A stretch of DNA of 64,000 nt from Qipengyuania mesophila. Lineage in GTDB: Bacteria > Pseudomonadota > Alphaproteobacteria > Sphingomonadales > Sphingomonadaceae. Made by a program: the position numbers and the translations under genes. The notes beneath the pieces were generated by a model. The model saw only the letters and a list, made by a program, of their open reading frames with translations, did no database searches and had not been told where the DNA came from. Position 1 is the first letter of the stretch; each line of letters begins with the position of its first letter. Positions 51,808 through 59,004 of this stretch are shown piece after piece. The DNA lies in contig NZ_JAIGNU010000001.1 of the NCBI RefSeq assembly GCF_019711655.1, positions 1,397,501 through 1,461,500 on the forward strand. The letters are read 5' to 3'.

Positions 51808-54312
51808 GTGCAGGGTAGCGCAATCAAGGCGGTCCTCGGACCCACCAATACCGGCAAGACGCATCTGGCGATCGAGCGCATGGCCGCGCATTCGAGCGGC
51901 TGCATGGGCTTCCCGCTGCGCCTGCTCGCGCGCGAGGTCTACGACCGGGTGCGTGCGATCAAGGGCGACGATGCGGTCGCGCTGATCACCGGCGAGGAAC
52001 GGATCGAGCCGCCGAATGCGCGCTATCGCTGCTGCACCGTGGAAGCGATGCCGCGCGACGGCGCCAATGCCGCCTTCGTCGCGCTCGACGAGGCGCAGCT
52101 CGCCGCCGACCGCGAGCGCGGGCACATCTTCACCGACCGCCTGCTCAACACGCGCGGGCGTGAGGAGACCATGCTGCTGGGCGCGGCGACGCTCGAGCCG
52201 CTGGTGCGACAACTGGTGCCCGAGGCGGAGATTTCGGACCGACCGCGCTTTTCCACCCTCACGCACATCGGCCCGCGCAAATTGTCGCGTCTGCCCCCGC
52301 GCAGCGCGATCGTGGCCTTCAGCGCCGAGCAGGTCTATGCCGTGGCCGAGATGCTGCGGCGCTTCCGCGGCGGCGCGGCGGTGGTGATGGGCGCGCTCAG
52401 TCCCGAGACACGCAACAAGCAGGTCGCGTTGTTCCAGAATGGCGAGGTCGATTACATCGTCGCCACCGATGCGATCGGCATGGGGCTGAACCTTGACGTC
52501 AATCACGTCGCCTTCGCCGGGCTCAGCAAGTTCGATGGCGTGCGCATGCGCCGCCTGCTGCCCGCAGAGATGGCGCAGATCGCGGGGCGCGCGGGTCGGC
52601 ACCAGCGCGACGGCACCTTCGGCACGCTGGCGGGCACCAGCAAGCACGGCGCCGCGCCCGAATTCACCGAGGAAGAGGTCTATGCGATCGAGGAGCACCG
52701 CTTCGCGCCGCTGACCCACCTCTTCTGGCGCGAGCCCGAGCCGCGTTACGATTCGCTTGGCACGCTGATCGCCGATCTCGAGGCCCCGCCCGAGGATCCC
52801 GCACTGCGGCTCGCACCCGAGGCGATCGACCTCGCCACGCTCAAGCGGCTGGCGGACGAACCCCTGGCAGCGCAGGTCCACGGGCCGGGCATGGTGCGGC
52901 GCTTCTGGGAAGCTTGCTCGCTGCCCGACTTCCGCCAGCGCGGGCCCGACGTCCATGCCCGCTTCGTCGCACGGCTGTGGCAGGATCTCGCGCGGGGCCA
53001 TATCGGGGCGGACTATGTCGCGGCGCGGATCAGCGAACTCGACAATATGGCCGGGGACATCGATACGCTGCAGGGTCGCATCGCGGCGATTCGCAGCTGG
53101 GCCTATATCTGCCAGCGGCCCGACTGGGTGCTGGCACGCGACGAGATGGCCGCGCGGGCGCGCGCGGTCGAGGCCAAATTGTCGGACGCGCTCCATGCGC
53201 GGCTGACCGAGAGATTCGTAAACCGGAGGACGGCGATCCTGATGAAGTCGCTGGGACAGGATGCAGGCATGTTGCCGATTGAACTGAACGAGGCGGGCGA
53301 AGTGAGCGTCGAGGGCGAAGTGCTCGGCCATGTCGAGGGGCTGCGCTTCGCGGTCGATCCCTCCGCCCGGCACGAGGATCGGCGCATGCTGCTCGCGGCG
53401 GCAGAGAAGGCACTGCCCAGGCTGCTCGGCGAAAAGGCGGAGGCGCTGGCGGCATCGGAGATGGAAGGGGTCGAACTGGCGCGAGGCGCGATCCGCTGGA
53501 ACGGGCAGGAGCTCGCGCAGCTCGAACCCCGGCCGGGCAGCGCGATCCCGCTGATCAAGCCCGCGCGCGAAGTCGCCGGCCTGCCCGATGGCGCGCGAAC
53601 CAAGCTGGTCGCCGCGCTCGAGGCCTGGCTGGCGAAAACGCTCGATCCGCTCGAACCGCTCGAGAAGCTGCATCACGCAGCTGCCAATCCCGAAGCCGGG
53701 TCGCAGGCGCGTGCGCTGCTGCTCAACCTCATCGCCGGGCATGGCTACGTCACCCGGGAGCAAGCGGGGATCGAGCACCTGCCAAAGGAAATGCGCCCCT
53801 TCCTGCGCAAGATCGGCGTGACCTTCGGCGCGCTCGACATCTTCGCACCCGCGCTGCTCAAGCCGGCGCCGCGCCAGCTGCTCCATGCGCTCGGCACCGA
53901 CCGGCGCCCGCTGCAGGAGGCGATGCTGCCGGTGATCGCCGATGCGAAGAAGCTGCCGTCGGGCTATCGCCACGCGGGCAGCCAGGCGATCCGCATCGAC
54001 CTCGCCGAGAAGATCCTGCGCGCCGCGCACGAGGTCCGCGCCAAGGCGCAGGGCAAGGACCGCAGGCGCAAATTCGTGCTCGACTACGCGCTGCCGATCT
54101 CGATCGGGCTCGAGGAGGGCAATATCGCACGCCTGCTCGGCAATGCCGGTTTCCGCGTGCACAAGGCGCGCCCGCTGGCGACGGGACAATTCGGGCCCCC
54201 GCGGCCCGATAGCTGGGAATGGCGCCCCGCACGGCGCAAGCAGGAACGGCAGAAGCCCGCGCCGCCGCGCGAGGGCAATGCCTTCGCCGCGCTCGCCGGC
54301 CTGGTGCGCTGA
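51808..54312 (+). CDS. Suv3-like DExH RNA/DNA helicase
   Basis: An 834-residue superfamily-2 helicase resembling mitochondrial Suv3. Walker A is AVLGPTNTGKTHLAIER at the very N-terminus, and the DEAQ-type Walker B lies in AAFVALDEAQLAADRERG. Domain 2 has VDYIVATDAIGMGLNLDVNH and QIAGRAGRHQRDGTFG. A long C-terminal region follows, with a basic Pro/Arg tail. Suv3 relatives unwind RNA for degradation or RNA-DNA hybrids. The GTG at 51808 lies in a G-rich run; a GTG at 51769 is possible. The S4 gene follows 13 bases later. Confidence 0.9.
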   Translation: MQGSAIKAVLGPTNTGKTHLAIERMAAHSSGCMGFPLRLLAREVYDRVRAIKGDDAVALITGEERIEPPNARYRCCTVEAMPRDGANAAFVALDEAQLAADRERGHIFTDRLLNTRGREETMLLGAATLEPLVRQLVPEAEISDRPRFSTLTHIGPRKLSRLPPRSAIVAFSAEQVYAVAEMLRRFRGGAAVVMGALSPETRNKQVALFQNGEVDYIVATDAIGMGLNLDVNHVAFAGLSKFDGVRMRRLLPAEMAQIAGRAGRHQRDGTFGTLAGTSKHGAAPEFTEEEVYAIEEHRFAPLTHLFWREPEPRYDSLGTLIADLEAPPEDPALRLAPEAIDLATLKRLADEPLAAQVHGPGMVRRFWEACSLPDFRQRGPDVHARFVARLWQDLARGHIGADYVAARISELDNMAGDIDTLQGRIAAIRSWAYICQRPDWVLARDEMAARARAVEAKLSDALHARLTERFVNRRTAILMKSLGQDAGMLPIELNEAGEVSVEGEVLGHVEGLRFAVDPSARHEDRRMLLAAAEKALPRLLGEKAEALAASEMEGVELARGAIRWNGQELAQLEPRPGSAIPLIKPAREVAGLPDGARTKLVAALEAWLAKTLDPLEPLEKLHHAAANPEAGSQARALLLNLIAGHGYVTREQAGIEHLPKEMRPFLRKIGVTFGALDIFAPALLKPAPRQLLHALGTDRRPLQEAMLPVIADAKKLPSGYRHAGSQAIRIDLAEKILRAAHEVRAKAQGKDRRRKFVLDYALPISIGLEEGNIARLLGNAGFRVHKARPLATGQFGPPRPDSWEWRPARRKQERQKPAPPREGNAFAALAGLVR

Positions 54313-54325
54313 TGGACCGCGCGCG

Positions 54326-54583
54326 GTGAGGATCGACCGGCTGCTGTGCTACCTGCGCTTCGTGCGCACGCGCAGCGCGGCGCACAGGCTGGTCGAAGAG
54401 GGGCATATCCGCCGCAATGGCGAGCGCGTGACACGCTGTTCGCGCGACATCGGCGCGGGCGACATCCTCACCCTCCCGCTGGGCGAAAGGGTCCGGCTGA
54501 TCGAAATCATCACGCTTCCCGAAAGGCGCGGGCCACCGCGCGAAGCACAGGCCTGCTACCGGGAGCTTGACCCCAACGGATAA
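54326..54583 (+). CDS. S4-domain RNA-binding protein (HslR-like)
   Basis: An 85-residue protein that is almost entirely an S4 domain: RIDRLLCYLRFVRTRSAAHR, VEEGHIRRNGERVTRCSRDI, and GDILTLPLGERVRLIEI. It resembles Hsp15/HslR, which handles stalled 50S subunits carrying nascent chains, but is shorter. The GTG at 54326 follows the helicase stop by 13 bases, so the two are co-transcribed. A joint role in RNA or ribosome salvage is plausible inference. Confidence 0.88.
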   Translation: MRIDRLLCYLRFVRTRSAAHRLVEEGHIRRNGERVTRCSRDIGAGDILTLPLGERVRLIEIITLPERRGPPREAQACYRELDPNG

Positions 54584-54634
54584 TCCGCCCTAGCAGCGCG
54601 GATCAGGGAACCATTTCTAGGGATTACGCTACCC

Positions 54635-54973
54635 ATGACCTATGTCGTCACCGAGGCCTGCATCAAGTGCAAGTACACCGACTGCGTCGAGGTCTGTCCG
54701 GTCGATTGCTTCTACGAAGGCGACAACATGCTGGTCATCAATCCCAGCGAGTGCATCGACTGCGGTGTGTGCGAACCCGAATGCCCGGCGGAGGCGATTC
54801 TCCCCGACACAGAGGACGGTCTGGAGAAGTGGCTCGAGCTGAACACCAAGTTCAGCGCCGAATGGCCCAACATCACCCAGTCGAAGGAGCCGCCGGCCGA
54901 CGCCGACGAGCACAAGGACGAAGAAGACAAGTTCGACAAGTACTTCTCGCCCGATCCCGGCGAAGGCGACTGA
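54635..54973 (+). CDS. fdxA: Ferredoxin FdxA (3Fe-4S/4Fe-4S)
   Basis: A 112-residue seven-iron ferredoxin. The cluster motifs are [20 protein letters not shown] and [20 protein letters not shown]. The first motif lacks one central cysteine of a 4Fe cluster (C-x7-C form), as expected for the 3Fe site. The C-terminal half is acidic ([17 protein letters not shown]). It transfers electrons in the cytosol; the partner is unknown. FdxA followed by CarD is a recurring order in sphingomonads, from memory. Confidence 0.95.
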   Translation: MTYVVTEACIKCKYTDCVEVCPVDCFYEGDNMLVINPSECIDCGVCEPECPAEAILPDTEDGLEKWLELNTKFSAEWPNITQSKEPPADADEHKDEEDKFDKYFSPDPGEGD

Positions 54974-55021
54974 TCCGGGGCGGCCACTACGCGCCGCCCG
55001 CCCGCACCCTCCGGCTCAATT

Positions 55022-55061
55022 AATTGCGATTCGCAATTTTCTTGCGGCTGTGCTATATAAT
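55022..55061 (+). promoter_or_regulatory. carD promoter region with perfect palindrome
   Basis: AATTGCGA-T-TCGCAATT (55022-55038) is a perfect 8-1-8 palindrome, and a consensus TATAAT lies at 55056-55061. With 17-base spacing the -35 would be 55033-55038, inside the palindrome, so a bound protein would block polymerase. The regulator is unknown. The remaining ~170 bases before carD form a long leader in which I see no structured RNA with confidence. Confidence 0.6.
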
Positions 55062-55230
55062 GCAACAACTGCGCCGGTTTGCTCCCGGCCAGGTGTGAGA
55101 ATTGAAAGGGCAGGCCACCAGCACACGTCACAATCGGTACTCGACCGCACTCCCTTAGGCGGGATTGCGGCCAAGGGTTTCGATGACGCTGCTGTCCCTC
55201 CGGCCAGGCCCGGACGAAAGGATAGATTGC

Positions 55231-55764
55231 ATGGCAAGCAAGGCTGATGCCTTCGACGTTGGCGACTACGTTGTTTACCCCAAGCACGGTGTCGGCCGTG
55301 TCATCGAACTGCAGAGCGAGGAAATCGCCGGCATGCAGCTCGACCTCTATGTCCTCCGCTTCGAGAAGGAACGCATGACGCTGCGCGTTCCGGTCAACAA
55401 GGTCGAATCGATCGGCATGCGCAAGCTGTCGAGCGACAAGACGCTCAAGGAAGCGATGGAAACGCTCAAGGGCAAGCCCAAGGTCAAGCGGACCATGTGG
55501 AGCCGCCGCGCGCAGGAATACGAAGCCAAGATCAACTCGGGCGAGATCGTCCTGATCGCGGAAGTCACGCGCGACCTGTTCCGCCCCGACGACCAGCCCG
55601 AACAGTCCTATTCGGAGCGCCAGATCTTCGAAGCGGCCTCGAGCCGTCTCGCGCGCGAACTCGCGGCGATGGAGAAGACCGACGAGGCAACCGCGCTGGA
55701 AAAGATCCTCGACGTGCTGCGCGAACACGCGCCGCAATATTACGAGAACACCGAGGACGCGTAA
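55231..55764 (+). CDS. CarD-family transcriptional regulator
   Basis: A 177-residue CarD/CdnL-like protein. The N-terminal RNA-polymerase-interacting Tudor-like domain reads VGDYVVYPKHGVGRVIELQS, continuing through LDLYVLRFEKERMTLRVPVN. The helical DNA-binding domain contains VKRTMWSRRAQEYEAKINSG and RDLFRPDDQPEQSYSERQIF. Relatives stabilise open complexes at rRNA and housekeeping promoters. ATG 55231 gives the canonical start MASKADAFDVGDYVVYP, with AAAGGA upstream. A terminator follows, so it is monocistronic. Confidence 0.95.
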   Translation: MASKADAFDVGDYVVYPKHGVGRVIELQSEEIAGMQLDLYVLRFEKERMTLRVPVNKVESIGMRKLSSDKTLKEAMETLKGKPKVKRTMWSRRAQEYEAKINSGEIVLIAEVTRDLFRPDDQPEQSYSERQIFEAASSRLARELAAMEKTDEATALEKILDVLREHAPQYYENTEDA

Positions 55765-55790
55765 GCGCTTCGCAATCCGGGCGTATGAGG

Positions 55791-55817
55791 GGGGTGCCGC
55801 AAGGCGCCCCCTTTTAG
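55791..55817 (+). terminator. Terminator of carD
   Basis: A 9-bp GC stem (55791-55799 with 55804-55812, one wobble) closes a GCAA tetraloop and is followed by TTTTAGTTT. Confidence 0.9.
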
Positions 55818-55930
55818 TTTGTACGGCGAGCGATCGGCGATTCCATCAAACGATTACAGTTGTCGACGAGCGTCCTCGACTTTGCCTGCCGATGGTGAGA
55901 CCTATGCCTCCACCATTCGGGAGAACGTCC

Positions 55931-56668
55931 ATGTTTCGCATTCTTGCCGCCGCCTCGCTCGGCCTCGCCACGATCGTCGCCCTGCCTGCCGGTTCCGCGC
56001 TCGCACACGAGAAGTGGCGCTCCAAGCTCGACGACGGGCAGCCCATCTCGCAGGACTGGGCCCGCACCGGCCGCTTCGATTCGGTGATTCTCGCCGGGGC
56101 CGACAACGTCACCGTGACGCGCGGCGACCGCTGGCAGATCCGCGCGAGCGGCAGCGCGGAAGTGCTCGCCGAGCTGCGCTTCCTCGTCGAGGACGGCAAG
56201 ATCACCGTCGGCCGACGCCATCGCCACGACCGGATCGAAGGCACCGCCCGAATCGAGATCGTCGCACCCGCGGTCGAGGACGTCGTCCTTGCCGGCTCGG
56301 GCAATCTTTCGGTCGACGCGATGAACGGCTCCGAGATCGGCGCGACCGTCGCCGGCTCGGGCACGATCGAGGTGAACCGCGTCCAGGCATCCGAGCTCAA
56401 GGCGACCATCGCGGGCTCGGGCGATCTGCACATCGCGGGCCATGCCGACGAGGGCAAGATCACCATTGCGGGCAGCGGCGATATCGACGGCCGCGACCTG
56501 CGCGTGGGACGCGCGAGCGTCTCGATCGCAGGCTCGGGCGACGCGCGCTTCCGCGCCGACGGGCGGGTCTCCGCGAGCATCGTCGGCAGCGGCGGTGCCG
56601 TGGTGACGGGGACCACAGATTGCTCGCAGACGCGGATGGGTTCGGGCCGCCTCACCTGCTCGCGCTGA
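55931..56668 (+). CDS. Exported GIN-domain (DUF2807) protein, first of a tandem pair
   Basis: A 245-residue protein with signal peptide MFRILAAASLGLATIVALPAG...ALA. The mature part is a head-GIN-domain beta-helix built on repeated AGSG turns (VVLAGSGNLSVDAM, ATVAGSGTIEVNRV, ATIAGSGDLHIAGH, SIAGSGDARF). Such domains are secreted or surface-linked adhesin-like folds of unknown function. The C-terminal TDCSQTRMGSGRLTCSR has two cysteines likely to pair. It has a paralogue immediately downstream. It likely sits in the periplasm or on the surface. Confidence 0.88.
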   Translation: MFRILAAASLGLATIVALPAGSALAHEKWRSKLDDGQPISQDWARTGRFDSVILAGADNVTVTRGDRWQIRASGSAEVLAELRFLVEDGKITVGRRHRHDRIEGTARIEIVAPAVEDVVLAGSGNLSVDAMNGSEIGATVAGSGTIEVNRVQASELKATIAGSGDLHIAGHADEGKITIAGSGDIDGRDLRVGRASVSIAGSGDARFRADGRVSASIVGSGGAVVTGTTDCSQTRMGSGRLTCSR

Positions 56669-56698
56669 GTTCTACGAACGGCAGCAATGGATCGACCG

Positions 56699-56726
56699 GC
56701 GGGCCGGACCCGGCCGGTCGGCCCGC
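56699..56726 (+). terminator. Weak terminator-like hairpin between the GIN genes
   Basis: A perfect 8-bp stem pairs 56699-56706 with 56719-56726 around a 12-base loop, 31 bases after the first GIN gene. There is no T run, so termination here would be inefficient or Rho-dependent. Confidence 0.4.
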
Positions 56727-56736
56727 ATCCTCCGGC

Positions 56737-56765
56737 TTGATGATCGTCGCGCGCTGTATTATATC
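56737..56765 (+). promoter_or_regulatory. Probable promoter of the second GIN gene
   Basis: TTGATG (56737-56742) and TATATC (56760-56765) are 17 bases apart and lie 40 bases before the ATG at 56805, which has TAGAGGAA upstream. This gives the second paralogue its own transcription start. Confidence 0.5.
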
Positions 56766-56804
56766 AGCAATACGGACTGCCGCTGCTAGAGGAATACCAC
56801 TGCG

Positions 56805-57644
56805 ATGATCCACCGTTTACTCAAGGGCCTCGCGCCGCTGGCCGTGCTGGCCGGCGCCGCACTCGTCACCGGCTGCGATCGCGTGAACATCCAGATCGGC
56901 GACAGCGAAGGCGTGCCGCTGGCCGAGCTCGACACGAGCGGACCGGCGCCGACCGAGCTGGTGCTCGCCGGTCCCGACACGGTCATCGTCACCGAAGGCG
57001 ATGCGCTCGACATCTCGGTTTCGGGCGACGACGAGGCGGTCGATTCGCTGCGCTTTTCGCTCGACGATGGATCGCTCGGTATCAGCCGCGAGAAGAATAA
57101 CTGGAAGGACAAGGGGCACGCGACCGTTCGCGTCACCATGCCCAGCCTCACCGCGATGGTGCTCGCCGGCTCGGGCGACATCGAGGCCGAGTCCATGACC
57201 GGCAAGGCCGATGTTACCATTGCCGGCTCGGGCAAGGCCAAGGTCGCGCGGATGGATGCGACCTCGCTCGACCTGACCATCGCCGGTTCTGGCGATTTTT
57301 CCGCCAGCGGCAAGGTCGAATCGCTCGACCTCACCATCGCCGGCTCGGGTGAAGCGGACATGCCGGGCCTCGAAGTCGGCGGCGCGGATATTTCGGTCGC
57401 CGGATCGGGCAATGCCGAATTCACCTCCGACGGCAAGGTAGACGCCAGCATCATGGGATCGGGTTCGATCACCGTGAACGGGCGCGCCAACTGTACGGTC
57501 AGCGCGATGGGTTCGGGCAAGCTCAACTGCCGCGAGGTGGCCAGTGCGCGGAAGGCGGCCCCCGAGGCTCCGGCAGCTCCGATCGCCCCTCCGGCACCCG
57601 ATGCCCCCGAGGCGCCGGAAGCACCCGAAGCACCCGACGCCTGA
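56805..57644 (+). CDS. GIN-domain (DUF2807) lipoprotein, second of a tandem pair
   Basis: A 279-residue paralogue of the preceding gene, but a lipoprotein: signal MIHRLLKGLAPLAVLAG...LVTGC with the lipobox cysteine at residue 24. AGSG turns repeat about every 19-20 residues (MVLAGSGDIEAES, VTIAGSGKAKVAR, LTIAGSGDFSASG, LTIAGSGEADMPG, SVAGSGNAEFTS, SIMGSGSITVNG). The C-terminal NCTVSAMGSGKLNCRE mirrors the sister protein. A Pro/Ala/Glu tail with APEAPEAPEAPDA repeats is unique to this copy. Function is unknown. Confidence 0.88.
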   Translation: MIHRLLKGLAPLAVLAGAALVTGCDRVNIQIGDSEGVPLAELDTSGPAPTELVLAGPDTVIVTEGDALDISVSGDDEAVDSLRFSLDDGSLGISREKNNWKDKGHATVRVTMPSLTAMVLAGSGDIEAESMTGKADVTIAGSGKAKVARMDATSLDLTIAGSGDFSASGKVESLDLTIAGSGEADMPGLEVGGADISVAGSGNAEFTSDGKVDASIMGSGSITVNGRANCTVSAMGSGKLNCREVASARKAAPEAPAAPIAPPAPDAPEAPEAPEAPDA

Positions 57645-57699
57645 GTTCATCGACGGCTCACCCGTTTTCGGCTAGGCGGCGCGGCGAAAGGATTTCGTC

Positions 57700-58032
57700 A
57701 TGCGTCGCCTAGCTCTTTTGATCCTGCTGCCTTCCGCAGTGATGCTGCCCGGCTGCCTCGCCAAGACCGTTGTCGATGTCGCCACCGCACCGGTGAAGGT
57801 CGTCAGCAAGGGCGTCGATCTCGCCACCACCAGCCAGTCCGAAGCGGACGAGAAACGCGGGCGCGAGATCCGGCGGCGCGAGGAACGCCTCGCCAAGCTC
57901 GAGCGAGACTACCAGAAACAGCTCGGCGAATGCGAGGACGGCAGCCGTCGCGCCTGCGACGAGGCGCGCGATACTTATGCCGAGATGCAGCAGATCATCC
58001 CCTCGATCCCGGTCGAGCCAGAAGGCGACTAG
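57700..58032 (+). CDS. Small lipoprotein with coiled-coil
   Basis: A 110-residue lipoprotein: signal MRRLALLILLPSAVMLPGC with the acylated cysteine at residue 19. A short Val/Ala-rich stretch and a charged helical segment follow (ADEKRGREIRRREERLAKLE, then RDYQKQLGECEDGSRRACDE). The two later cysteines are close together. It resembles small hypothetical lipoproteins of sphingomonads. AAAGGA precedes the ATG. It is 55 bases after the GIN lipoprotein and overlaps the sua5 stop by four bases tail-to-tail. Confidence 0.8.
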   Translation: MRRLALLILLPSAVMLPGCLAKTVVDVATAPVKVVSKGVDLATTSQSEADEKRGREIRRREERLAKLERDYQKQLGECEDGSRRACDEARDTYAEMQQIIPSIPVEPEGD

Positions 58033-58958
58033 CCGGGCGGAGTTGCAGCCCGCCGCAGCCGGTCGTTGATCGCGACTCCGATGCCCCTTTCGGGGATCGG
58101 AGCCACGGCGATGCGCGGCTTGTCCGAGCGGGCGCCCTCGTGGAGGCAGGCATAGAGCCGCGCCGCGGCCTCGGCGAGATCGCCGCTGGCCGATAGGGTA
58201 CAGTCCCCGCCGACCGCACCGAAGCCGATCATGAAGTCGTCTGGCGCAACTTGCGTCGCATTTAGCCGCACCGGCTTGCCCGGAGCATAATGGCTGGCGA
58301 GCTGGCCGGGCGCCTCGATCCGCTCGCCCTCACCCGCCTTGGCTTCGAGAGGGATGGGGCCGGGACGCAGGACTTCGACCGAGCCGTCGGCCCGGACCGC
58401 CACGATCGTCGATTCGAGGCCGCGCTCGCATTCGCCGCCATCGAGCACCGCGTGGATTCGCCCGTCGAGCGAGGCGAGCACATGCGCGGGCGTGGTCGGG
58501 CTGATGAAGCCGCTGCGATTGGCCGAGGGCGCCGCGAGCGGCAGGCCGACCTCTTTCAGCAGGCGCTGCATCACCGGATGCGCGGGCATGCGCAGTGCTA
58601 GGGTGTCGAGACCCGCGGTCACGGCAGCCGCCAGTCCGGCATCGTGGCGACGCGGGAGCACCAGCGTCAGCGGCCCCGGCCAGTGTTCCTCGGCCAACCG
58701 CTCGGCTTCGGGCGTGAACTCGGCGAGCGCATGAGCCTGCTCGAACGACGCGACGTGGACGATCAGCGGATTGAAGCTCGGCCTCCCCTTCGCTTCGTAG
58801 ATCCCCGCAACCGCCGCATCGCTGTCGGCGCGTGCGGCGAGGCCATAGACGGTCTCGGTCGGCACCGCGACAAGGCCGCCCTCGCGCAGAATTGCGACCG
58901 CGCGGGCCAGGCCGCCGGCCTCTGCGCGAAGCGTTTCCGTAACGTATTTGCCGCCCAT
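58029..58958 (-). CDS. L-threonylcarbamoyladenylate synthase (Sua5 type)
   Basis: It makes threonylcarbamoyl-AMP for t6A37 of ANN-decoding tRNAs. The 309-residue protein has the YrdC core (GGLVAVPTETVYGLAARADS, IYEAKGRPSFNPLIVHV, WPGPLTLVLPRR, LPLAAPSANRSGFISPT). It also has the C-terminal Sua5 domain (LRPGPIPLEAKAG...GQLASHYAPGKPVRL). The longer Sua5 form is therefore present rather than TsaC. It diverges from the acyl-CoA dehydrogenase gene, 46 bases apart. Confidence 0.94.
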   Translation of the reverse strand: MGGKYVTETLRAEAGGLARAVAILREGGLVAVPTETVYGLAARADSDAAVAGIYEAKGRPSFNPLIVHVASFEQAHALAEFTPEAERLAEEHWPGPLTLVLPRRHDAGLAAAVTAGLDTLALRMPAHPVMQRLLKEVGLPLAAPSANRSGFISPTTPAHVLASLDGRIHAVLDGGECERGLESTIVAVRADGSVEVLRPGPIPLEAKAGEGERIEAPGQLASHYAPGKPVRLNATQVAPDDFMIGFGAVGGDCTLSASGDLAEAAARLYACLHEGARSDKPRIAVAPIPERGIGVAINDRLRRAATPPG

Positions 58959-59004
58959 GCCCGCGCGCTATATCTGCGGGCAGGCAAAGCCAAGAGGATT
59001 ACAC

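Noticed and set aside
51799..54189. 796-codon minus-strand ORF opposite the Suv3-like helicase
   Set aside because: Antisense shadow of the helicase gene, with no recognisable motif and no ribosome site.
55050..55247. 65-codon ORF in the carD leader
   Set aside because: It overlaps the carD start in another frame and has no ribosome site or coding bias. A leader-peptide role is possible but unsupported.
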